Positions 18,187 to 25,449 of a stretch of 32,153 nt of DNA are shown piece after piece (the stretch's first letter is position 1; each line of letters begins with the position of its first letter). The translations under genes were made by a program, and so were the position numbers. Source of the DNA: Candidatus Zixiibacteriota bacterium (GTDB lineage: Bacteria > SM23-81); the NCBI GenBank assembly GCA_030628225.1, contig DAOVRJ010000003.1, forward strand, positions 1-32,153, in the 5' to 3' direction. The notes under the pieces are model-generated. The model did no database searches, was not told where the DNA came from, and saw only the letters and a program-made list of their open reading frames with translations.

Positions 18187-20100
18187 TCAGCGGATGAGGA
18201 TCATTTTACGCGTCTCGGTTAGTTCGCCTATCTTTAAACTACAGAAATAGATACCGCTGCTAACCGGCCTGCCCGTATAATCCGTTCCATCCCACTTTAT
18301 GTGCTGTTGACCGGCATTCCTGATTCCGTCGATGAGAGTTCTCACCTTCTGTCCCAAAAGATTGAATACAGTGAGTTTGATGGATTCTCGACTTGGAACA
18401 AAATACTGAATGATGGTTTCAGCATTAAAAGGGTTGGGGTAATTCTGCCAGAGTTTAAACGCAACGGGCTGAACCATTGGATCCTCTTCGTTCACCAGCG
18501 TCGTGGATGAGCTGTTCACAGCCACGATGGCGTCCAGGTCAAAATCGCCATTGTACAAACCCTCCTGATAGATGTCGCCCAGATCAGTGATTCTAACATA
18601 AGTCGCCCATTCCAGCCCCAAATCTGCTAAATCAAAATGATCCCCACCGGACACCGTGGGATCTGTGGGATTGAGGTTGTCATCCGTGGGAGTCACCCCG
18701 GCTAGTCCAGACATGTCTGTGGTGTCGTAGGGGAATTGATACCAGTTTTGTCCATTTTGACTGACGGATACAATGCCCGCCTCCATAAACACAGTACCGA
18801 AGATGGAGATGAACGCATTTTCAAATACGGTGAAATCCACGCCATGGCCATCGACGATGGCATTGTCGATGAACCTGAGGATAATTTCGCCTCCGTGTCC
18901 CAGGGATAAGAGTTCCTCTGGCTTGCAGCTTGGACTGTTAGGATTTATGCTCGGATCAGGATCAGGTGGACCGAGAACGTTATTCGGGAAGTAGTTATAC
19001 CCGAATTCGCTCCAATTCTCCCCGGGCGTGAAGCTGACCACCTCGTCTGCCCAGGGATCTGAACTCATGATCGGCTCCACTATGGCCATATCTTGAGCTC
19101 CCTCTCCAAAATTGTACGTTGCCAGCACCGTATCTGCATCTACATCAAATTTCTGGACGGTATCATCGCCAAAATTAGATATCCAAAGGGCATCTTCTTG
19201 TCCATCATATAGCAGGCGCATAGCACCATAGCCTACCTGTATAGGATTATCCACACCGCGAATAACAGTATCTGCATAGGCATCATACACGTAAAGATGA
19301 CCGTGAGGCTCTGCGCCAAAGGAGGTACAATAACCCTTCCCAGAAGGGGTAATCATGATGTCTCCGGGCATGCCCCCTATTTCAATGGTGTCCACCACGG
19401 CCGGTGTCCAATCGGGTCCGGCCCAGCGATCGATGACCACGATACGGCCGGGGATATCGTCGTAATTGCCAGTACACATGACGTGAATCCGGCCATCGGG
19501 GGCAAGAGCCAAATTTTGAGGATTGGTGAGAACCTCAAGATTTTGAATGATGGTATCTTGCAGGACGTCTATGATGGAGACCGTCGAAGGGCTGTAATGA
19601 GGATATCCGCCGGTGTTGGTGATGAAGGCTTGGTTTTCAACGATCAGGATTCCCTGAGGTCCAATTCCCACTGGTATATCTTTTAGGATAGTTCTGTTTT
19701 CCACATCGACAACAGAAACGCTATTGGCAATTAAATTCGTCACATACGCTTTATTTGCTCCTACAAAGGCCATGTAGTATGGATTGCTGCCCTGGGCTAA
19801 GGAAATGATCACGGGTTCCTGACCATCATCTCTGGGATCGATGATCATGATGTCGTTGGTGCCGGAATTTACCACGTAGAGCATGTCGTTGAAGCTCAGT
19901 ATTTGATTGGGCCATTGGCCAATGGTGAGGAAATCATTTACGATGACCTCCGTCTCCAAATTCAATTTGGAAAGAGTTCTGCCCAGTCCGTTGATGATAT
20001 AAAGAGTCCTGGGCTCATCGGCAAATGTAATATTGCCAAGCGAAACCAGCGCTAGACCCACAAAGAGCAAAATGCTTGTAAAAATTCGCTGCCTGATCAT
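18187..20100 (-). CDS. Secreted YncE-like beta-propeller, extra beta-rich (discoidin-like?) domain, T9SS/FlgD-type C-terminal domain
   Basis: Signal peptide; blades paralogous to the neighbouring protein (LYIINGLGRTLSKLNLETEVIVNDFLTIGQWPNQIL); unique middle domain WADEVVSFTPGENWSEFGYNYFPNNVLGPPDP...GHGGEIILRFIDNAIVDGHGVDFTVFENAF; C-terminus LWQNYPNPFNAETIIQYFVPSRESIKLTVFNLLGQKVRTLIDG...GTDYTGRPVSSGIYFCSLKIGELTETRKMILIR. Confidence 0.88.
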   Translation of the reverse strand: MIRQRIFTSILLFVGLALVSLGNITFADEPRTLYIINGLGRTLSKLNLETEVIVNDFLTIGQWPNQILSFNDMLYVVNSGTNDIMIIDPRDDGQEPVIISLAQGSNPYYMAFVGANKAYVTNLIANSVSVVDVENRTILKDIPVGIGPQGILIVENQAFITNTGGYPHYSPSTVSIIDVLQDTIIQNLEVLTNPQNLALAPDGRIHVMCTGNYDDIPGRIVVIDRWAGPDWTPAVVDTIEIGGMPGDIMITPSGKGYCTSFGAEPHGHLYVYDAYADTVIRGVDNPIQVGYGAMRLLYDGQEDALWISNFGDDTVQKFDVDADTVLATYNFGEGAQDMAIVEPIMSSDPWADEVVSFTPGENWSEFGYNYFPNNVLGPPDPDPSINPNSPSCKPEELLSLGHGGEIILRFIDNAIVDGHGVDFTVFENAFISIFGTVFMEAGIVSVSQNGQNWYQFPYDTTDMSGLAGVTPTDDNLNPTDPTVSGGDHFDLADLGLEWATYVRITDLGDIYQEGLYNGDFDLDAIVAVNSSSTTLVNEEDPMVQPVAFKLWQNYPNPFNAETIIQYFVPSRESIKLTVFNLLGQKVRTLIDGIRNAGQQHIKWDGTDYTGRPVSSGIYFCSLKIGELTETRKMILIR

Positions 20101-20146
20101 CGATGTCCCTCCTTTTCTGATGGATGTTGGCAGTGAATTTACTTCA

Positions 20147-22414
20147 TCAAAACGGGTTCTTTATGGATAATCCTAAACGCCACTCCCTGGGTGGAAGAGG
20201 CATGTCTTCAAGGATCTCATGCCGCTCATCGGTGATGTTGAAAACCGAGAACTTGCACTTTAGTTCCGCCGAGGACACACGAAAGCTCCAGGACACATCT
20301 GTGTCCAACACCTTGTACTGAGGCATCTCGATGGTGTTTGATTCCGTCACAAAGCGTCGGCCAACATTCCGATAATGAATACCCCCCTGCCAGGGATCAA
20401 ATTTAAGATTAATGTTGGCTTTGAATGAATCCTGAGGTTTGTAAGGTAGTATTTTATTGTGCGTCGTCCTCCGATTGCTCTTGTTTATAGGTTTGAGATG
20501 TGAATAGCTGAAAAGCACAGTTACGAATTCCTCGGGAGAGCACAACTCCATTGAATATTCTTGCCCTGTTATTTCTGCATCTGTGTTGAACGGGGAGAAA
20601 ACCTCAAAATTTCCCAGCCTCCATACGATTAGATCATCGATATTGTATCGAAACGCCGTTATCTGCCCCGCTATGTCCCCCCAAGTCGTTAATCGCCAGC
20701 CAAAGCTGGCATCGACATTCAAACTCTTTTCTGGAAGAAGATCGGGTTTCCCCTTAATTCTGAAATCCTGATAAAACAGATCGGCAAAAGTGGGCACACG
20801 AAAAGAACGGGCTAGATTGGACCGGAGATAAAAACGATTACCATCCCCCACTGAAATCAAAAACCCCACTCCCGGACTCCATTGATGCTCAACCCGTTTG
20901 ATCTCGGCATTGTCAATTACAATTTCATCGTAGCGAATGGCAGGTGTAACAATGACTCGCCAGGACAACCATGAAAAATGGTGCTTCCATTCCTGATGCA
21001 AGAGCACACCGTGTGATCGATCTTGAGCCTGACCGATGGTAGTGTTCTTTCCGGTGAGCAGATCGCTATCGCGATACCGCAGCAACCGACCGGTGTAGCC
21101 GGCGGTACATCGAAACCAATGGAGTGGACTGTACTGAACAGTGGAGTTGATCGCCGATGTCTTCAAGATAGCTTCGTAATGATATGGAGGATAGCGCCGA
21201 TATCTCAGCTCGGCATGCGCAGGCCATAAATTAGAGTTTTCGTTGCCAGACTCGCAGTAATCTAAATCGATGGTAACCTGGAGATGATCAATATTGTAAA
21301 CATACTGGGTCCCCAGAATGTCTCGCCTCGAGTTAGCCCGGGCATAAGCCGTCCAGTAGTTGATTTTTCCCGGCAGCCCTCTGTTGGAAATCACTCGCCC
21401 TCCCTTCACACAGATACGATGTCTTCCCCACCCCAGGCTCACATGCCCAAAAAGATTCCGCGATAAGAGATCCGCGTTTATTCTATTCTCCGGGATTGTC
21501 CTATCGTCGGGCGTCTCATAGCTGTAGGGAAAATCCCCCTGGCTTTGCAGATAGTTGTAGGAGACAAAGCAACCGAACCTCCCGTAGCTGCACGACCAAC
21601 TTGGCTCAATCTGGTACAGTTGCCATGAGCCCGTCATACAGTTTAGCTGGGCATTATTTTCGAATTTGTCTCTGGTGATGATGTTCAATACACCACCTAT
21701 TGCTCCCCCACCGAATCTTGGTGAAGTACCTCCTCTGTAAACCTCGATTTTCTCAATAATATTTATAGGCACTTCGGAGAGATCGACCTCGCCCATGAGC
21801 GCGTCGTTAAGCGGCATGCCATCCAACAGAACCAGGACCTGATTGGTCGGGCTGCCTCGAATTGAGATCTTCTTTCCGTTTCCCAATCCTCCCGTGTTTT
21901 GAATTTCCACTCCTGGAACCCCTTGCAACAGTTCTCCAACAGACTGGAAATTAGACTCTTCTATCTTTCTACGGGTTATGGTAAACACATCTGTCGTGGG
22001 GATATCTGTCCATCTTTCGGCGAAAACCTCTATTTCTGCTATAGGAATCAGTTTTGGGCTGAGTTGGTAATTTACATGTACGGGTTGATCTCGGAACACT
22101 GTTATATCCGAGATCGTCAGAGTCTCATACCCAATATAGCTGGCCGATACTGTATAAATACCAACGAGCAAGTTCTCCAACTGGAAATAACCATGCTCAT
22201 CGGTGATCGCACCTATTCCCTTGCCGTGGACCACCACATTAGCTCCCAAAAGGGGATTGCCAGTATCTATATCTGTCACCAACCCGCAGATTTTAGCGGT
22301 AGACTGTGCCCATGCTGTTGAGCACAGTAACAGCGCGAATACGCACAAGATCGTTGTATTGCGAGTCAACTGAGGTGTCCTTCCAAATAGAAAAGGCGAA
22401 ATACTACGGCTCAA
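20147..22414 (-). CDS. btuB: TonB-dependent receptor with N-terminal CarboxypepD_reg-like domain, B12-riboswitch-controlled (BtuB-like); actual start probably TTG near 22369
   Basis: ICGLVTDIDTGNPLLGANVVVHGKGIGAITDEHGYFQLENLLVGIYTVSASYIGYET; plug (VGELLQGVPGVEIQNTGGLGNGKKISIRGSPTNQVLVLLDGMPLNDALMGEVDLSEVPINIIEKIEVYRGGTSPRFGGGAIGGVLNIITRD); downstream of a cobalamin riboswitch. Internal TTG (MTRNTTILCVFALLLCSTAWAQS) has GGAAGGA just upstream. Confidence 0.9.
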   Translation of the reverse strand: MSRSISPFLFGRTPQLTRNTTILCVFALLLCSTAWAQSTAKICGLVTDIDTGNPLLGANVVVHGKGIGAITDEHGYFQLENLLVGIYTVSASYIGYETLTISDITVFRDQPVHVNYQLSPKLIPIAEIEVFAERWTDIPTTDVFTITRRKIEESNFQSVGELLQGVPGVEIQNTGGLGNGKKISIRGSPTNQVLVLLDGMPLNDALMGEVDLSEVPINIIEKIEVYRGGTSPRFGGGAIGGVLNIITRDKFENNAQLNCMTGSWQLYQIEPSWSCSYGRFGCFVSYNYLQSQGDFPYSYETPDDRTIPENRINADLLSRNLFGHVSLGWGRHRICVKGGRVISNRGLPGKINYWTAYARANSRRDILGTQYVYNIDHLQVTIDLDYCESGNENSNLWPAHAELRYRRYPPYHYEAILKTSAINSTVQYSPLHWFRCTAGYTGRLLRYRDSDLLTGKNTTIGQAQDRSHGVLLHQEWKHHFSWLSWRVIVTPAIRYDEIVIDNAEIKRVEHQWSPGVGFLISVGDGNRFYLRSNLARSFRVPTFADLFYQDFRIKGKPDLLPEKSLNVDASFGWRLTTWGDIAGQITAFRYNIDDLIVWRLGNFEVFSPFNTDAEITGQEYSMELCSPEEFVTVLFSYSHLKPINKSNRRTTHNKILPYKPQDSFKANINLKFDPWQGGIHYRNVGRRFVTESNTIEMPQYKVLDTDVSWSFRVSSAELKCKFSVFNITDERHEILEDMPLPPREWRLGLSIKNPF

Positions 22415-22422
22415 TAAAAACC

Positions 22423-22452
22423 CCCAACTTCCGAGAATGAAAGCTGGGGTCG
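22423..22452 (-). terminator. Intrinsic terminator, riboswitch expression platform before btuB
   Basis: Minus strand CCCCAGCTT-(loop)-AAGTTGGGG followed by GTTTTTATT, between the B12 aptamer and btuB. Confidence 0.8.
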
Positions 22453-22494
22453 ATACGTATCAAGAACCCAAACCTCGCCCACGGAGGTCTTTGT

Positions 22495-22672
22495 GGATCT
22501 TCACTGGAGACGGCAGGTTTCCTGGCTATGGGCATCGGACCTACTCGCCACGCCTTCCCGTCCCCCTTAATGGAAACAGTGGCAATTGTGGCTTTCGTAG
22601 CCCATCACAGTAGCGGGGCTGCGACGGATTTTCACCGTCTTCCCTATTGGCCCTTGCGGGCACCGCCTTCGT
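22495..22672 (-). promoter_or_regulatory. Cobalamin riboswitch (B12 box) upstream of btuB/propeller operon
   Basis: Minus strand GGTGCCCGCAAGGGCCAATAGGGAAGACGGTGAAAATCCGTCGCAGCCCCGCTACTGTGATG ... GCCAGGAAACCTGCCGTCTCC. Confidence 0.95.
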
Positions 22673-22713
22673 GTTGTATTCGCAAAGAGCAGACTTAAGA
22701 AGTGATATCTGGC

Positions 22714-23235
22714 TCAGCAATCATCTGGAGCTGTCCAGCGAGGTCTTATCTTGTATATTAATGGCCCGATCACGGTAAAGATCATCAAATTCGAGACCAT
22801 GTGTATAATCGAAAACATCATGCCCGCGACCAGAACAGCCGACAACTTTGAGGCCATTCCAAAGGATATGGCCATTGCCACGTTGGTAACGATGTCATAA
22901 AACAGCGTACATGCCAAACCACAAAGCGCCATCTTCGCCCAAGTAAATCCCCTGTCCAGCCAAGGCTGAATCGCTCCCCCCACTGCTCCGATGGTGGCCA
23001 TTCCGCCCACTTGAGCCAAGGCCACGGGAAGTACCGGAGCACCCATGGGGTTCAGGGTGGTGAACAAGCCCATGGAGATGATTCCCACTATGAAGCCGCC
23101 CTTCGATCCCAGGATGTAGCCGGCCATGAAGATCACCAAGGTGACAAGCTCCACGTTGGGCACATGCACCAACGAAAACCCCAGGGCTACAGCCAGGGCC
23201 ACAAAGGTGGCGGAGAGGGCAAAATCTCGGATCAC
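22714..23235 (-). CDS. Membrane protein resembling an ECF transporter S-component; candidate cobalamin uptake (CbrT-like role)
   Basis: Small hydrophobic protein MRDFALSATFVALAVALGF...FMAGYILGSKGGFIVGIISMGLFTTLNPMG...GAVGGAIQPWLDRG, typical of ECF S-components; own B12 riboswitch. GTG start. Confidence 0.75.
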   Translation of the reverse strand: MIRDFALSATFVALAVALGFSLVHVPNVELVTLVIFMAGYILGSKGGFIVGIISMGLFTTLNPMGAPVLPVALAQVGGMATIGAVGGAIQPWLDRGFTWAKMALCGLACTLFYDIVTNVAMAISFGMASKLSAVLVAGMMFSIIHMVSNLMIFTVIGPLIYKIRPRWTAPDDC

Positions 23236-23249
23236 GTTGAGTGTCCCAT
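23232..23249 (-). CDS. Possible 5-codon leader peptide (MGHST*) overlapping the GTG start of the ECF-S gene
   Basis: ATG at 23249 with GGGAGGA 7 nt upstream; its TGA overlaps the GTG start at 23235 (GTGA). Confidence 0.35.
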   Translation of the reverse strand: MGHST

Positions 23250-23276
23250 AAAAAAATCCTCCCGTCGGGGAAGATC
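23250..23276 (-). terminator. Second of two tandem hairpins in the ECF-S leader; its 3' arm contains an SD-like GGGAGGA
   Basis: Minus strand TCTTCCC-CGAC-GGGAGGA followed by TTTTTTT. Confidence 0.65.
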
Positions 23277-23302
23277 AAAAAAGCCCGACCTTCAAAGTCG
23301 GG
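23275..23302 (-). terminator. First of two tandem hairpins in the ECF-S leader (intrinsic terminator)
   Basis: Minus strand CCCGACTTTGAAGGTCGGGC followed by TTTTTTGATC. Confidence 0.8.
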
Positions 23303-23344
23303 ACTAGAAGACGAAACCTTCCCGCGAAGGCATTTTTTCGCTGG

Positions 23345-23545
23345 ACGCAGGCAGGTCTCCTGGCTCTCGGCAAAAGAAGCGCCATCCTTCCCAGGGAAAA
23401 ACTAACTCCCCAGTGGCCTACAATATATCGCTTCTGAGGTTCCGGCCTGAAAACAGCCGGACCTCCTGCCGATCACAGTGGCGGGGCCGCTCGGTTTTCC
23501 ACCGTTTTCCCTATTCTCCGCTCCTACGGCACCTGCGCCTTCATG
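23345..23545 (-). promoter_or_regulatory. Cobalamin riboswitch upstream of the ECF-S-like gene
   Basis: Minus strand GCAGGTGCCGTAGGAGCGGAGAATAGGGAAAACGGTGGAAAACCGAGCGGCCCCGCCACTGTGATCGG ... GCCACTGG ... GGGAAGGATGGC ... GCCAGGAGACCTGCC. Confidence 0.96.
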
Positions 23546-23558
23546 TTTCTTCCGCGCT

Positions 23559-23587
23559 AATATAGCGTAGGATCTTTCGCTTGTCAA
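23559..23587 (-). promoter_or_regulatory. Sigma70-type promoter driving the first cobalamin riboswitch
   Basis: Minus strand TTGACA (23587-23582), exactly 17-nt spacer, TATATT (23564-23559), immediately upstream of the aptamer. Confidence 0.85.
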
Positions 23588-23930
23588 GCACCAAAATGTG
23601 GTTTTTCTCAAATATCACAAACTTGCTTTCCCCTGAGCCCCTGTTCAAACCATCCAGTTTGCTGTAAGAATACCCCGGTTAAACGTTTTTCATATTGTTG
23701 TCGTAGAGAATATGACGCGTTTGCAAAGAGCATCGGCGACGAAGAAGATATGCATGCCCCTTTGCTGGAATTCCTTGCGGACATCGCAGATATCCCAATA
23801 TCCCGTCTAAGAATCTTCGCTGCCGGAGATGGCCAAGGCACATTTTTGATACAAGAGCGGCTCTATCCTGGCTGTGCAGGTGATACCTTTTTGAACATAT
23901 CGGCCGCGCACTCTCTCGCACCTTATGAGA

Positions 23931-23960
23931 AAAAGGCCGACGTATCAACGTCGGCCTTTC
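23931..23960 (-). terminator. Strong intrinsic terminator (possibly bidirectional) ending the LPS/metabolic run
   Basis: AAAGGCCGACGT-tgat-ACGTCGGCCTTT with T-rich flank on the minus strand. Confidence 0.85.
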
Positions 23961-23996
23961 TGTTCTCCAGACATCTGCATGCGATTTAGAAAGATA

Positions 23997-24380
23997 TCAG
24001 GAATCCTCTTTACCCTCACCGGTAAATTCCATGCTTTCCAGATTCTCCCCCATATGTTCCAGCATCCAGCGGGCATCATCGGCCAAATCACAGTCGGGGT
24101 AATTGTCAACGATGCTCTGCATGGCAGCACTAGCCTTATTGTAGTCCTTTAGCTCCTCGGAGTAAATAAAACCAATCATAAACTGAGCTTTGTAATTATG
24201 CTCGTTATGGGGATATTTTTTCAACAGCATGCTGTAAAAGTCAACGGCCTTTTCAAAATTGCCCTCATTCTCCGCTTGCTGGGCCAGGCTAAACATCTCT
24301 TCTGGTGACTTTGTGCTGCAACCGTTAAAAAACAGCAACAACACAGCCACCACAATAGTTCCCACAAGCGCACTTCTCAT
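23997..24380 (-). CDS. Small TPR-like lipoprotein
   Basis: MRSALVGTIVVAVLLLFFNGCSTKS lipobox; AENEGNFEKAVDFYSMLLKKYPHNEHNYKAQFMIGFIYSEELKDYNKASAAMQSIVDNYP. ATG at 24380 has an AAGGAGG SD; the ORF-track start at 24485 is probably too long. Confidence 0.8.
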   Translation of the reverse strand: MRSALVGTIVVAVLLLFFNGCSTKSPEEMFSLAQQAENEGNFEKAVDFYSMLLKKYPHNEHNYKAQFMIGFIYSEELKDYNKASAAMQSIVDNYPDCDLADDARWMLEHMGENLESMEFTGEGKEDS

Positions 24381-24459
24381 ATCTGCCTCCTTATCAAATA
24401 AGATGGTTAAATTCAATATAACAATTATTTGCATGATGTCAAGGTAGTTTTCAATAGTC

Positions 24460-25410
24460 TCAGGGTCTGGGTATGGCCAGATCATCCGTCCCCGGGGCGG
24501 ACATAGTTATCTCAGGGGAATTTTCCTGGATAAGCTCATGGATGATCTGGGCGTATTTGACCTTTTCCCGCGCCCAATCGGCCATCATCTGAGAGTTCGT
24601 CCACGGTTTGTAGAGTGCTCCTGGGCCCGCTCCACAACCCGGGCCGGGTTCTACCTTGAAGTAACAGGGAGCCGCCACCCGGGCCATGTCTGGTGCCTCA
24701 TAGAAGCGCATGTAACCACCAAAGGATTCGGTGATGATTATGTGAACATCCAGAGGGATATCGGTAACCTGTCTTATGTTGGCGAATTGAGCCAGGGTAA
24801 GGTCGGCCACAGGGTTGAAACTTCCGGCGCCCAGGGATTGCAGGAGTCTTCCACCGGCAGCATTGGCATGTCCGCAGTAAATGGAAACCTTGAAGGTGAT
24901 ATCTTCGGGCAAATCCCCTTTTTTCTTCATCTCGTTCAGCAGCCAGAGAAGCCCCTCGTCGATGACCAGGAAACCGCGGAAGCCCAGATCTATTGCCCTG
25001 AAGATATCGGTGATGACCTGGCGGAGTTGATCGCTGCCCCGGTAGCGAAGACCAGACAATCCGCCCTCAGGGGTGACCAGCTGTCTGCCTATGTCCCAGG
25101 AGGCCCGGGGACCCGGGGTAAGGATAACCTCCAGCTTTGCCTCGGCGGCCATCTGAGCAAAATCTCTCAGCTCGGCTTTGTCCAGCAGGGTTGCTCCCAT
25201 AACCACGGAGATCGCCCGATGGATGGGAACCTTACGCTTGTTCATCTCGTCAATGAGAGCCTCCAGCACGACAGGACGTTCCACTCCGGATATCTCCATA
25301 CGATACCAGGCGCCATCGGGGAATCGTTTGGTGCTGGTGGGAAGATCCCGGGCATCACGACCGGGAATTCCGTGCTTCTCCATCAATTTGCTTACATCGT
25401 CCATCTTCAT
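24460..25410 (-). CDS. Peptidase-U32-like / TIM-barrel protein of unknown function
   Basis: Intact 316-aa ORF in the run: GSDQLRQVITDIFRAIDLGFRGFLVIDEGLLWLLNEM...FKVSIYCGHANAAGGRLLQSLGAGSFNPVADLTLAQFANIRQVTDIPLDVHI. Family call is a weak recognition. Confidence 0.55.
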   Translation of the reverse strand: MKMDDVSKLMEKHGIPGRDARDLPTSTKRFPDGAWYRMEISGVERPVVLEALIDEMNKRKVPIHRAISVVMGATLLDKAELRDFAQMAAEAKLEVILTPGPRASWDIGRQLVTPEGGLSGLRYRGSDQLRQVITDIFRAIDLGFRGFLVIDEGLLWLLNEMKKKGDLPEDITFKVSIYCGHANAAGGRLLQSLGAGSFNPVADLTLAQFANIRQVTDIPLDVHIIITESFGGYMRFYEAPDMARVAAPCYFKVEPGPGCGAGPGALYKPWTNSQMMADWAREKVKYAQIIHELIQENSPEITMSAPGTDDLAIPRP

Positions 25411-25449
25411 GGGAGTTCCTCCTATCCTGTTTTGGAAAGATGGTAATAA

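Noticed and set aside
21899-22321. 140-aa plus-strand ORF
   Set aside because: Antisense to the btuB plug and N-terminal region.
22895-23278. 127-aa minus ORF overlapping the ECF-S-like gene
   Set aside because: His/Gly-rich out-of-frame translation; the 22714-23235 frame gives clear transmembrane segments.
23679-23948. 89-aa minus ORF (MIRRPFSHKVRESARP...)
   Set aside because: Overlaps the terminator; no SD, and basic composition without family signal. Kept only as part of the gene-poor-gap finding.
24538-25446. 302-aa plus-strand ORF
   Set aside because: Complement of the 24460-25410 coding gene; composition is typical of an antisense shadow ORF.
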